The translations under genes were made by a program, and so were the position numbers. A stretch of 64,000 nucleotides of DNA from CAWAMR01 sp963783095 (GTDB lineage Bacteria; Planctomycetota; Planctomycetia; Gemmatales; Gemmataceae): contig CAWAMR010000003.1 of assembly GCA_963783095.1 (NCBI GenBank), forward strand, positions 124,001 through 188,000, read 5' to 3'. Below the pieces are notes generated by a model. That model did not search any database. It was not told the origin of the DNA and saw nothing but the letters and a program-made list of their open reading frames with translations. Positions 8,503 through 17,135 of this stretch are shown piece by piece (position 1 is the stretch's first letter; each line of letters opens with the position of its first letter).

Positions 8503-9437
8503 CTACTTCTCAAAGAAAAACCGTTCCGCCGTCTTGCGCAGCAGCCATTCCTTATCCTCAGCGCTAAGAAAATCGAGCCGGCGCCGAATCAGATCGACGC
8601 TCGCCTGATAGGTATGTTCGCCCTCCACCTGAAACGGGCAATCGCTCTCCCACATACAGCGCTTTGCGCCGAAGGCGGTCACGGCCTTTTTGATCAGTGA
8701 TGCAAGGTCGTCGTAGGGCGGCTTCTTCTTGCCCAAGGCGTAGAAGGCACCGACTTTGAGAAGAACTTTCTTGTGTTTGGCCATCGCGCACAGCCGATCC
8801 ACGTCTTCGTTTCGAATCACCCCATCAGCGCCGATCCGGGCCAGGTGGTCGATGATCACCCGGGGTGTCGGGAAACGAAGTGCACATACGGTCCAGCTCC
8901 GGCAACCCGTCGGGACCGATGAGACAGGACATCGCCTGGTTATTGCGTCGCGCCGGCCTCGAACATCTTCCGGTATCCCTCGGGACGCAGCCACTTCTCG
9001 ATTGGCTCCTGGCCGAGTTTGGGATGGATGCGAAAGGCTCGAACGCTTTTCTTGGCCAACTCGCCCATCAGACCGGCTGGATCCTTGCCCAAGGGATCGA
9101 TGACGGCCGTGCCGACGAAGACGCCGGGATGCTTGGCAATCATGTCCAGCATGTAGGAATTGTCGTAGCCGTAATAACTCATCTGGATGAGGTTGATCCT
9201 CTTGACACCTGCCGGCCTGCAATGCTTGAAAAGCTCCTCGGGCGTGAACGAACCGGGCTTCATGTTCTCCTTGCTGAAGCCGGATGCCAGTGGATAGCGC
9301 GCGGTGTCTGGGGTCCAAACGTGGACGTGGGCGTCGATGTAGTTCATGGCTTTGGGATCCTGCGCGTGCGTCTTCGGTGCACCCCTTGTCAGCAGCGGAC
9401 CAATGGCAAGGCAGAACAGCAACCAGAGCTTCGACAT
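8503..9437 (-). CDS. Amidohydrolase (TIM-barrel metal-dependent hydrolase), frame broken twice
   Basis: Read through two frameshifts this gives about 310 residues of an exported amidohydrolase of the COG3618 type. The first frame (9437-8940) has a signal peptide and the metal-binding start IDAHVHVWTPD. A short middle part (QAMSCLIGPDGLPELDRMC) is in a second frame. The end (VIIDHLARIG, CMWESDCPF, LDFLSAEDKEWLLRKTAERF) is in a third. Removing one A from CAATAAC near 8937 and one C from the CCCC run near 8865 restores a continuous family-like protein. The damage is therefore probably sequence error. The family hydrolyses lactones or C-N bonds; the substrate is unknown. Confidence 0.75.
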
Positions 9438-9450
9438 TGTTTGTTCCTTT

Positions 9451-10872
9451 CTATTTTCTCTCCTTGAGCGAAGCCGCGAGCCGAATCATAAATGGTTCCA
9501 TGTCCTCGGAATGCAGTTCCGAACTCCGGGCCTCAACGATGATGAGCTTGTTGCCGATGGTCAAAGCCCCCACAACAAAGAATTTCTTTTGATCTTTGTC
9601 GATTTTGTTCTTGGACGAGAATCGTTTCAGCGTGTTCCAGTTCGAAGGCAAGTCATCGGATTTGTCGGGATCCTTGGCATCGCTAAACGTCACCTTATCC
9701 TCGCCTTCATCCTTCTTCACGCGATCTTTGACGTAGTTGGTAGCTTGTTCGATCGGAGATTCTTCCTTTTTGTCGACCACCATCACGATGGCATCGGCTT
9801 TGGGCAGCAGGTTGCGGGCGTGCCGGCGGTCGCTGGCGGGATACTTTGCCTTCAGCAACATGGTGGCGTTGGGATCGTTCCCTTTAATCATCTCCTGGGT
9901 GACGTGATAGGCCTTCTCGCCTTCGCGCGGGGCTTTCGCATCGGGATCGACAACGATACCTTGCTGCCACACGCCGTCGACGTCTTCGAGTTGGTAGTTT
10001 CCGCCCGCCTCCGTGAAGATCGTGGACGATTTACCGTGCCAATCCTTTCGGCCGTCGGCGATTTGAAATTTGCCCCTGATTTTGGCAAGCTCCCCCTGAA
10101 GGTCAGCCCAGACGTCGTCCTTGGCCCAGACGATAAAGCTGTAATTAAGACCGCGAAAATCGGTTATGTATACTTCTCCGTGGCAAAGTCCATCCTCCGA
10201 TTCACCCTGGAAAGCGAAGGCATCGGCCGGCCGGCCCGATAGCTGGGCTTTGTCGATGGCTTGGAACGACGGTTCCTTGAATTTCGCAGCCAATTTCCTT
10301 TGCGTTATCTTCAAGGTTTCTTTCGGGTAAGGCCCACGAGGTTGTTTATCCTTGGTGTATTCCTCGGCGTTGAGCGCTACGTAAGCGGAGCCATCATTTT
10401 TCTTGTACACGAAGCAAGTTAGCCCCATGGCGTTTTTTGTCGCATCATCGAGGCTCCAGTTGTCCCCCGGCGACTCGAATTTGAAGTTGTACATGTCAAA
10501 CTTCGTTTCCACGGGCTCGCCTTGCCTGGCGAAGGGCTTATCGCTTGCCATTTTGGCGACGATATACGCCAAAGTAAGCATCACCGCAGCGCCCGCAATC
10601 AACATGACATAGAGCTGGGTCTTGTTGCCCTTGGGCACGAAGCGCGGATTGACCAGCCGATTCATGCGCGGCAACGCTTCACCCGGAGATGGCCCGGTCC
10701 ATCCCATATCGCCGCCTTCGTCATTGGTTGCTTCGGCGACCGGCTTGGGGGCAGCACGGTATGGAAATCGCGTCCGACAGATAGGACAAGTAACCATCGC
10801 GGCTGCGGGTAATTGATCGGCATCGAACTGATACGTGCATGCGGAATTGGGACAGGGGAAAAGGCTCGCCAT
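9451..10872 (-). CDS. Zinc-ribbon (MJ0042-type) single-pass membrane protein
   Basis: 473 residues. The N-terminus has two Cys pairs (CPNSAC at 7-12 and TCPICRTRF at about 28-36) typical of MJ0042 zinc ribbons common in planctomycetes. A linker and one transmembrane helix (YVMLIAGAAVMLTLAYIV, about 88-105) follow. The remainder is a soluble extracytoplasmic domain (FKFESPGDNWSLDD..., FIVWAKDDVW..., FFVVGALTIGNKLIIVEARSSELHSEDMEP split over about 130-470), recalling PsbP/DUF1795-like folds that monitor or bind at the envelope. This is a weak resemblance. The gene stands alone between an amidohydrolase and a repeat array. Confidence 0.65.
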   Translation of the reverse strand: MASLFPCPNSACTYQFDADQLPAAAMVTCPICRTRFPYRAAPKPVAEATNDEGGDMGWTGPSPGEALPRMNRLVNPRFVPKGNKTQLYVMLIAGAAVMLTLAYIVAKMASDKPFARQGEPVETKFDMYNFKFESPGDNWSLDDATKNAMGLTCFVYKKNDGSAYVALNAEEYTKDKQPRGPYPKETLKITQRKLAAKFKEPSFQAIDKAQLSGRPADAFAFQGESEDGLCHGEVYITDFRGLNYSFIVWAKDDVWADLQGELAKIRGKFQIADGRKDWHGKSSTIFTEAGGNYQLEDVDGVWQQGIVVDPDAKAPREGEKAYHVTQEMIKGNDPNATMLLKAKYPASDRRHARNLLPKADAIVMVVDKKEESPIEQATNYVKDRVKKDEGEDKVTFSDAKDPDKSDDLPSNWNTLKRFSSKNKIDKDQKKFFVVGALTIGNKLIIVEARSSELHSEDMEPFMIRLAASLKERK

Positions 10873-10937
10873 GACAACCTCGCGGGAGAACTGCTTGGAT
10901 AGAGAGTATGCCTTATTCTATAGGGCAGGATAAAGAC

Positions 10938-11052
10938 CGATCAGTGGTCAGTGGTCAGTGGTCAATGGTCAGTGGTCAGTGGTCAGTAAATTTGCCAAGG
11001 TTATTTAGCCTTTGCATTTACTGACCACTGACCACTGACCACTGACCACTAT
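10938..11052. repeat. Mirrored tandem array, unit GTGGTCA (7 nt)
   Basis: The left arm 10940-10989 has about seven copies of GTGGTCA, one changed to ATGGTCA. The right arm 11018-11051 has about five copies of the complement TGACCAC. The core is about 28 nt. The right arm ends 2 nt from the stop codon of the flavoprotein gene. The same unit is used in the array at 25366-25447. Confidence 0.9.
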
Positions 11053-11053
11053 T

Positions 11054-12274
11054 TCAGACGCTCCTGCCTGCCAGCCAGCCGGTGCTCCAAGCAGCCTGGA
11101 AGTTGTAACCGCCGATCGGCCCGTCCAGATCGAGAATCTCACCGGCAAGGTAAAGCCCCGGAACCCGTTTGCTTTCCATCGTGCGTGAATCAACCTCATC
11201 GAGAGACACGCCACCCGTGGTCACTTCTGCTTTCTCAAAGCCGAGCGTTCCGCGCACGCCGACCGGACAATGCTTCACCAACCCGACGATCCGGAGACGA
11301 TCGGCCTTGCTCAAGCCTGTGCTCCGACGGTCCACGGCTTGACCGGCAACGCGCAGCAGACTTTCGGAGAGCGAACGCGGCAAATGCTCGGTCATCACGC
11401 CGGCGAGTTGTTTTTTGCCGGATGAAAGCGCTTCGCGCCTGAGAAACTCATCGAAGTCCGATTCCTTGATAGCGGGGAGAAAATCGAGTTCCAACATCAG
11501 CGAAGCGGGATCGGGATGTTTGCTGATCGCCTTGCTGGCATCCAGAGGCGCAGGCCCCGATAGCCCGAAATGCGCGAACAAAAACCCGCCGCGTCGGGAG
11601 ATAAGTACCTTGGTTCCGTCCAATACTTTGATCCCGACATCGGCAAGGGTGACGCCGCGCAAATTCGCGATCCAGTCGGCCTGCACGGTGATCGGCACCA
11701 AGGCGGGACGAGTGGCAACGATGCGATGGCCCATACGCTGCACAAAGGAATAGCCGTCGCCCCGAGTTCCGCAGCCTGGATAGGATTGACCGCCTGTGGT
11801 CAGAATCACCTTTGGAGACTTCAACGAGCGCAGCGGTGTCGTGATCTCAAATCCACCCGTTGATGATGATCGAAGATCGGTAACGGGTTCTCCGAGCGAC
11901 ACAATTGCCCCGCTTCGCCGCAGACGATTGAGTAAGGCATTCAGAACATCGAGAGCCTTGTTGCTAACCGGAAATATCTTGCCGGTATCCTCAATCTTGG
12001 TGGCAACTCCTTCTGCTTCAAAGAATTGAACGGTCTGCTCGACGGAAAGGCACGCGAGCGGGGAATGAAGAAACTTGCCGTTTGGCCCAAAAGCTTCGAT
12101 GATGCCCCGGTTATCGCAAGCGTGCGTAATGTTGCACCGTGTACCGCCGGACATGAGGATTTTAACGCCCGGTTTGCGGTTCTTCTCCAACAGCAATACT
12201 TTCTTGCCACGCTCCGCCGCGTGGATGGAAGCCATGAGCCCGGCAGCACCAGCACCCAGCATGATCACATCCAT
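11054..12274 (-). CDS. BaiN/HI0933-family NAD(P)/FAD-dependent oxidoreductase
   Basis: 406 residues of a flavoprotein. The N-terminal dinucleotide motif is GAGAAGLMASIHAAERGKKV (about 7-26). The family-specific segment SGGTRCNITHA is at about 45, and the C-terminal FAD motif GLYLAGEILDLDGPIGGYNF is at about 370. The order and length match the HI0933/BaiN group, in which some members reduce bile-acid or other enone intermediates and most are uncharacterised. The start was set at 12274 (MDVIMLGAG); the frame continues upstream to 12379 only because it reads through a repeat array. The gene lies between two arrays and is probably monocistronic. Confidence 0.85.
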   Translation of the reverse strand: MDVIMLGAGAAGLMASIHAAERGKKVLLLEKNRKPGVKILMSGGTRCNITHACDNRGIIEAFGPNGKFLHSPLACLSVEQTVQFFEAEGVATKIEDTGKIFPVSNKALDVLNALLNRLRRSGAIVSLGEPVTDLRSSSTGGFEITTPLRSLKSPKVILTTGGQSYPGCGTRGDGYSFVQRMGHRIVATRPALVPITVQADWIANLRGVTLADVGIKVLDGTKVLISRRGGFLFAHFGLSGPAPLDASKAISKHPDPASLMLELDFLPAIKESDFDEFLRREALSSGKKQLAGVMTEHLPRSLSESLLRVAGQAVDRRSTGLSKADRLRIVGLVKHCPVGVRGTLGFEKAEVTTGGVSLDEVDSRTMESKRVPGLYLAGEILDLDGPIGGYNFQAAWSTGWLAGRSV

Positions 12275-12277
12275 CCC

Positions 12278-12408
12278 GTGAAGGGTGGAGGGTGAAGGGT
12301 GGTGTGTGGAGTGATTAAGACCTGATCCGGTGTTATTCGCCAACCCACCACCCTCCACTCTCCACTCTCCACCCTTCACCCTTCACCCTTCACCCTCTAC
12401 CCTTCACC
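12278..12408. repeat. Mirrored tandem array, units GGGTGAA/GGGTGGA (7 nt)
   Basis: The left arm 12278-12315 mixes GTGAAGG and GTGGAGG 7-mers. The longer right arm 12343-12408 has their complements CCACTCT and CCCTTCA. The core is about 28 nt. The array begins 4 nt upstream of the flavoprotein start and ends 6 nt from the DUF2760 stop, so it separates two same-strand genes. Confidence 0.9.
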
Positions 12409-12413
12409 GAAAT

Positions 12414-12986
12414 TCAAGACAGTTCCACTTCCGCCGGCATCAAAACAAACTCATCCTGTCCCTCGGCGGGTTTTGGGATGTCGAAGGATTTCGTGCGCAG
12501 CCGCCGTGTTCCAATGTACCCTTGAATGGAGGTTGGCCTGTCACATTTCCGACCAATCGAATCGCTGAGGGATCGAACCCGGTCGGGACCGTCACGCCTG
12601 CTCCTTCTTCCTGGGGCAAAACCGGCTCCAACTGGACATGCTTCTTGATCGCGGCTTGTGCCCTCTGGTGAATATCCCGCACGGACTGCGCCGACCTGCT
12701 CGTCGGAATAGGGTGTGATGTTCTCCATCAGGAAATCAATGAGACGGGCTTCACGCTGCAGGATACCCAGCAAACGGACCGCTTCTCCCGACGGCTTTGG
12801 TGGAGGCGGGGGTACGAATAGTTCCTCGACTTTCTTGGCAAACTCCGCATCCGATCCGGCCTTCAGAGCAACTTTTTTGCCCAGCGCAAAGCCTTTGCTG
12901 CCGCCAAAACTGGAGACCAGGATGAAATAGGTCGCCACGATGCCAAGGACCAATCCCGCCGCCAGGCCGCCGAGGAACATTTCCAT
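12414..12986 (-). CDS. DUF2760 domain-containing membrane-anchored protein, frame broken
   Basis: About 190 residues. An N-terminal transmembrane segment (MFLGGLAAGLVLGIVATYFIL) is followed by SGEAVRLLGILQREARLIDF, typical of DUF2760. The expected continuation (RDIHQRAQAAIKKHVQLEPV, VPTGFDPSAIRLVGNVTG) is in another frame, and the end (FDIPKPAEGQDEFVLMPAEV) returns to the first frame. One extra C near 12685 and one missing base near 12500 explain this. AAAGGAAA precedes the ATG. The biochemical role of the family is not established. The gene may be intact in the organism. Confidence 0.75.
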   Translation of the reverse strand: MEMFLGGLAAGLVLGIVATYFILVSSFGGSKGFALGKKVALKAGSDAEFAKKVEELFVPPPPPKPSGEAVRLLGILQREARLIDFLMENITPYSDEQVGAVRAGYSPEGTSRDQEACPVGAGFAPGRRSRRDGPDRVRSLSDSIGRKCDRPTSIQGYIGTRRLRTKSFDIPKPAEGQDEFVLMPAEVELS

Positions 12987-13054
12987 GAAGATTTCCTTTG
13001 GATGCGAACAATTCAGAATCTCTCGAATTTGTTATAGCCGGAGGTTACTTCAAT

Positions 13055-13102
13055 GGCAGGCAAGAATGCCTGCCCCACTTGGGGCAGACATTCCTGTCGG
13101 CC
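13055..13102. repeat. Palindromic intergenic element (23-nt arms)
   Basis: The arm starting GGCAGGCAAGAATGCC pairs with the arm ending ACATTCCTGTCGGCC, with about 3 mismatches and a 2-nt loop. It lies upstream of the DUF2760 gene and apart from the next gene. Sequences of the type 'gcaggcattcttgcctg' recur in planctomycete intergenic space by my recollection. Confidence 0.75.
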
Positions 13103-13237
13103 GATTCATACAGCGGTGACCTGTCGAGAGCGGTTGTGTTGAGCTAAAACAAGAGTGGAAATATGCATCACGCTTGAGATTGGTGCATCAGCCATGTTAC
13201 TCGAACCGCTCGAGCGAAAGCAGGAGGAGCCGCTACC

Positions 13238-13700
13238 ATGCGATTTCCCGAAGAGAAAATTAAGGAAGCCATTCTTCACCCCGAACTCGACGTTCGAGAC
13301 GCAGCTATCCGCTACTTCTACGATTCGACCAATCTCGACCAAACTCTCATGCCTGTGGCAATTCGGGCCATCGAGAAATATGGCCGGACAGAAACCTTCT
13401 CACATAGTCATTATCTCAATCTGTTGCCTCAGACCGGGGAGACCATCCACTGGGTCGTCAACGAATTGCACCAGGATTTTGAGGGACCGCCGGAGCAGAA
13501 GTAATTCTATTATTTGAACTTGTCTTGGTTGGTCTGTCACGCCGACATACGCCAGGTTGCCGGGCTTGCTCTTCAGATCTCTCATGCTCCTCATTTCGAC
13601 CCCAAAGAGAAGTTGGCACTCCATGAACGCCTCCGTATGTTTGGTTGGGATGCCGAGACGCAACGATCCTTGTCCATGCGGAAGCAGCAAGAAGTTCAAA
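13238..13700 (+). pseudogene. HEAT-like repeat protein gene interrupted by a stop codon
   Basis: From ATG 13238 the frame gives 88 residues (FPEEKIKEAILHPELDVRDA, IRYFYDSTNLDQ, WVVNELHQDFEGPPEQK), then TAA at 13502. It then continues in the same frame with matching character (YLNLSWLVCHADIRQV, HERLRMFGWDAETQ) to about 13700. The content is helical-repeat-like. A single substitution, or an indel pair, would restore a longer protein, but the C-terminal part of a usual HEAT-repeat protein seems missing, because another gene starts at 13734. GGAGGAG lies upstream of the ATG. I know this type only as uncharacterised planctomycete proteins. Confidence 0.5.
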
Positions 13701-13733
13701 ACGTGCTGCCTGAGAAAATAAGGAACTGTGACC

Positions 13734-14513
13734 ATGCCACGGAAAAAAAAGCAATCGGCCAAAAAGCCGGCTCGAATGCGCTGGAAGTTTGACCCCGACA
13801 TCCCCACACACGATTTCCTCGAGTTTGGCAACCTCAATGATGCGTGCAATCTTCAAGAGACGGTCGACAGCTTCGTCGATTGGATCAAAGAGGACCGCTT
13901 CCTGACCTGGGAAGCAGTGGTTTGCGAGGAACAAGGATTGCCTCTCACGGCAAGGCAAAAGAAAGCGTTGGGAAGTCTGCTCGACTTCAACGACGAAGAA
14001 GATGACGGGATCCTCTATATCGACGAAATTCCACGGCCCAGCAAACCCTGGCACGTCATCCTCAACAAGATTGTTCCATTCTTGTTGATGGAGCCATACT
14101 GCACTTTTGAGTGTGCAGAAGAAGTGAAGTGCGACGGCTGGAACCGGATCGTCGCCGCATTACGGAAACATGGTGCCGGGTTGTCGTTGCCGCCGAATGC
14201 GAATTCGCCGGAAGAGGCTGTGTCTGCCGAATTGCGGCATAAACTCCGGCTACAATTCTGTTTCAACAGCCTCGACGGCCTCGGGCAAGTGAAGGAACTC
14301 ACTCTCGAAAACCCCGAAGAACACTATCGAGTCGACGAATTCATCGAATGTTTGCAGAAGCGCAAGGAAAGTGTGGTTTACTTCGATTTGACGCTGGAAT
14401 CTCTTCTGAAGATGGTGATTCTACCAGAGCAGGACCAGCCCATTTTCATCGAGATGATGCAAGAAAAACTGGGCCTGAGCTCCACGCAAGAGCCAATCGC
14501 AAAACACTTGTAG
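13734..14513 (+). CDS. Conserved hypothetical protein, acidic, cytoplasmic
   Basis: 259 residues with no signal peptide. It begins with a very basic stretch (MPRKKKQSAKKPARMRWKF) followed by an acidic body (TVDSFVDWIKEDRFLTWEA, LLDFNDEEDDGILYIDEI, HVILNKIVPFLLMEPY). No catalytic motif was recognised. AAGGAA 9 nt before ATG 13734 fixes the start; a GTG at 13728 is too close to it. It follows the interrupted HEAT-like gene by about 30 nt on the same strand, so the two were probably one operon. It could be a regulatory or scaffold protein; no function is assigned. Confidence 0.6.
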   Translation: MPRKKKQSAKKPARMRWKFDPDIPTHDFLEFGNLNDACNLQETVDSFVDWIKEDRFLTWEAVVCEEQGLPLTARQKKALGSLLDFNDEEDDGILYIDEIPRPSKPWHVILNKIVPFLLMEPYCTFECAEEVKCDGWNRIVAALRKHGAGLSLPPNANSPEEAVSAELRHKLRLQFCFNSLDGLGQVKELTLENPEEHYRVDEFIECLQKRKESVVYFDLTLESLLKMVILPEQDQPIFIEMMQEKLGLSSTQEPIAKHL

Positions 14514-14887
14514 CAAGTAATAGCTTTTGCTGGGAACGCCTTGATTGGCACGTTGTCAGCCCAATGGCACTTATTTCGTCGCCGCTCCTACTGGAACGTG
14601 GCATAGGCGTCTCGCCCTGGCCCCCCCTTAAGCAAAGTGTGCCAAATTCAACTTTACTCGTGAAGTAGTCAATGGGTATTTGACCTCTGAAAAAACGTTT
14701 GCTTTGCGTCGATGATTGCAAATGCAAACAATCTGAGAACTGTTCTTGTGTTACAAATTGCTACAAGAAAGCGCTTTGCTCGTTTGCTTTTCATTTGCGG
14801 GTAATGCCGCGCTTCCTATTGTCCTGTTTCTGTCAGCAGTCGTACAATAGGGTTCCGGAATGATTCCCCTTAATGGGACGCGCTGTC
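14514..14887. other. Gap of about 370 nt holding a C-rich dispersed element
   Basis: No gene was found. At 14621-14657 a run of seven C is followed by TTAAGCAAAGTGTGCCAAA and TTCAACTTTAC. A close relative lies at 56452-56498, in another gene-free stretch. The rest is AT-richer and may hold the prfA promoter, which I could not place. Confidence 0.55.
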
Positions 14888-15962
14888 ATGTGGCCCTCGC
14901 TTGTGCAAAAAAAAGAACGCTTCGACGAACTCGAAAGGCTCCTTGCCGACCCCGAGATCGTCACCGACCCCGCTCGGTACGGCCCCCTTGCGCGAGCATG
15001 GCTCGCTATCCAAACAGGTAAAGCCGTATCTCGAATTTCTACAACTCGCCACCACCATCGCGCAATCCGAGACCATGCTTGAGACAGAGACTGATCCGGA
15101 AATGCGCACTTATGCCCAGCAGGAACTCGCGGAATTGCGTTCTCGCTCCGAGATATTGAAAGCCAAAATCGAAGAACAACTGCTCGTCGATCCTACCGAA
15201 GACTACCCCAGCGTCATCATGGAAATTCGTGCCGGCACCGGCGGCGACGAAGCAGCGCTCTTCGCGGGCGATCTCCACGAGATGTACACTCGCTATGCCC
15301 GCGAACAGGGCTGGAATATCGAAACCATCGAGTTCAGCGAAGGCGAAATGGGCGGGTTCAAAGAAATCGTCATGAGCATCAGCGGCGACAATGTCTTCCA
15401 ACAGTTGCGCTACGAATCTGGTGGACATCGCGTCCAAAGAGTTCCCAAAACGGAAACGCAAGGGCGAATACATACCTCCGCAGCAACCGTCGCCATCCTT
15501 CCGGAACCTGACTTGGTGCAAATCGAGATCAAGGATTCCGACATCGAATGGGAAAAGATGCGGGCGGGCGGAGCGGGCGGTCAGCACGTCAACAAAACTG
15601 AGTCTGCGGTTCGGATCTGGTACAAAAAAGGCACTCCCGACGAGATTGAAGTGAAGTGTCAGGACGGACGAAGCCAGCACAAGAACTACGATACGGCGAT
15701 GCGGATTTTGCGGAGCCGGGTGTTTGAACGCCATCAGGCCAAATTGCACCGGGAGCGAGCGGAAGCCCGTCGAACGCTGATCGGCTCCGGCGACCGCAGC
15801 GAACGCATCCGTACCTATAACTTCCCCCAGAATCGACTGACCGACCACCGCATCAATCTGAGCCTGCACAAGCTCGACGCCATCATCGCAGGGTCGCTGG
15901 GTGAAGTCATCAAACCTTTGCAGGAATTCGATCGCCGCCAGCGCCTCGGAGAGGCATCCTGA
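14888..15962 (+). CDS. prfA: Peptide chain release factor 1 (one frameshift in the sequence)
   Basis: RF1 terminates translation at UAA and UAG. The body (about residues 40-358) is intact. It has the domain-3 motif GTGGDEAALFAGDLHEMY, the PxT-type codon-recognition region (RVPKTETQGRIHTSA, which separates RF1 from RF2) and the catalytic GGQ in GAGGQHVNKTESAVRI. The N-terminal 35 residues (MWPSLVQKKERFDELERLL...) are in a different frame. Removing one C from the CCCCC run near 14985 joins them as ARYGPLREHGS. Because RF1 is normally essential, a sequencing insertion is the simplest explanation. prmC, which methylates the GGQ glutamine, follows 140 nt downstream on the same strand. Confidence 0.93.
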
Positions 15963-15975
15963 GAATTTCATTTCA

Positions 15976-16057
15976 CCACGGAAGGACACGGAAGAACACG
16001 GAAATACAAAATGGCTTGTCTTTGGTCTTTTCCGTGTTATTCCGTGTCCTTCCGTGG
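15976..16057. repeat. Mirrored tandem array, unit ACACGGAAG (9 nt)
   Basis: The 28-nt arms (15976-16003 and 16030-16057) pair with one mismatch; each holds three 9-nt units. The core is 26 nt. It lies between prfA and prmC on the shared transcript. Confidence 0.92.
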
Positions 16058-16102
16058 TTTGGAGTATTTGATTTTAAGCCCGGCACATCCTCGGAAACCC
16101 GC

Positions 16103-16975
16103 ATGAGCAGTGAAACCTGGACGGTAAAGAAGCTCCTCGAGTGGACGCAAAAGTTCCTGCGGGAGAAAGAGATCGATTCTCCACGCGCTGATGCGGAAAT
16201 CTTGCTGGCACACGTTCTTAAGTGTAAGCGGATTGATCTTTATGTCCGCTCGGAAGAGGAACCCGACGAGACGCTACGAACGACATACAAGGGGCTTATC
16301 AAGCGCCGGGTCGAAGGTTGTCCGGTTGCCTACCTCGTCGGCCAAAAGGATTTTTTCCTATTAACCTTCGAGGTAACGCCTGCGGTTCTGATCCCTCGTC
16401 CTGAAACGGAAGATTTGGTCGTCGAGACGCTTCTGCTCATGAAGGAACACTCCTCACCACGAATTCTGGACATTGGGACCGGCTCGGGGTGCATCGCGAT
16501 CAGCATCGCTCATCAAAACAAGTTCGCTCAAGTGACTGCTATTGATGTTTCTGAGGAAGCACTGACCGTGGCGATTCGCAATGCGGCCCGCAACAGTCTC
16601 GCCGAACGGATTCGATTTCTCGAAAGCGATCTCTTCGCTGCGATTGCCGAGGGTGAGTGTTTTGATGTAGTCGTGAGTAACCCGCCGTACATCGCTGAAC
16701 CGGAATTCGCAGGGTTGTCGGTGGATGTGCGCGAGCATGAACCAAAGCTCGCACTCGACGGCGGCCCCGATGGCTTGCGCATCTACCGCCGACTCATCGC
16801 CGATGCTCCAAGGTTTCTGAAACCGGGTGGAACTCTGTTGTTGGAGATTGGCTGGAAGCAAGAGGCGCAGGTGCGAGAATTACTAGAAGGGCAAGGGAGT
16901 TTCGAGAGCATTCAGACGTTCAAGGACAACGCGGGCCATCCGCGTGTAATCAAAGCCAAACGCCGAGAAACTTGA
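16103..16975 (+). CDS. prmC: Release factor glutamine N5-methyltransferase PrmC
   Basis: 290 residues. It methylates the glutamine of the release factor GGQ motif using SAM. The N-terminal helical domain (LLEWTQKFLREKEIDSPRAD) is followed by a Rossmann methyltransferase with motif I DIGTGSGCIAISIA (about 123-136) and the catalytic NPPY at 193-196. The C-terminus (DNAGHPRVIKAKR) is typical. The start at 16103 was chosen because the upstream extension to 16016 only translates the right arm of a repeat array. The position directly after prfA is the common arrangement. Confidence 0.95.
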   Translation: MSSETWTVKKLLEWTQKFLREKEIDSPRADAEILLAHVLKCKRIDLYVRSEEEPDETLRTTYKGLIKRRVEGCPVAYLVGQKDFFLLTFEVTPAVLIPRPETEDLVVETLLLMKEHSSPRILDIGTGSGCIAISIAHQNKFAQVTAIDVSEEALTVAIRNAARNSLAERIRFLESDLFAAIAEGECFDVVVSNPPYIAEPEFAGLSVDVREHEPKLALDGGPDGLRIYRRLIADAPRFLKPGGTLLLEIGWKQEAQVRELLEGQGSFESIQTFKDNAGHPRVIKAKRRET

Positions 16976-16994
16976 GATCAAAATCAAAACTTCA

Positions 16995-17092
16995 TCACGA
17001 AAACACGAAAGAACCAAAACACAAAAATAAACGCGGAAACCTCGCCACCAATTTGATTTAATATCTATTTTCGTACTTTCGTGTTTTCGTGA
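16995..17092. repeat. Mirrored array, unit CACGAAAA (8 nt)
   Basis: TCACGAAAACACGAAAG (16995-17011) is repeated as its perfect reverse complement at 17076-17092. The loop of about 64 nt includes further ACACAAAA-like sequence. It lies between the convergent prmC and DUF1501 genes. Confidence 0.85.
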
Positions 17093-17135
17093 TTCAATTT
17101 TTTTCTTTGTCGGTCGTTCTGCGTATTGGACTCTC

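Noticed and set aside
9346..10242. Plus-strand frame of 298 codons opposite the zinc-ribbon gene
   Set aside because: It has a hydrophobic look only because it is the complement of the charged minus-strand gene; no start signal.
12274..12379. N-terminal extension of the BaiN-like protein
   Set aside because: The extra codons translate the mirrored array; the conserved protein begins at 12274. The same reasoning removed extensions of prmC (before 16103) and of the PaaK-like gene (upstream of 27714).
15039..15989. Minus-strand frame of 316 codons opposite prfA
   Set aside because: It mirrors the intact RF1 body and shows no domain of its own.
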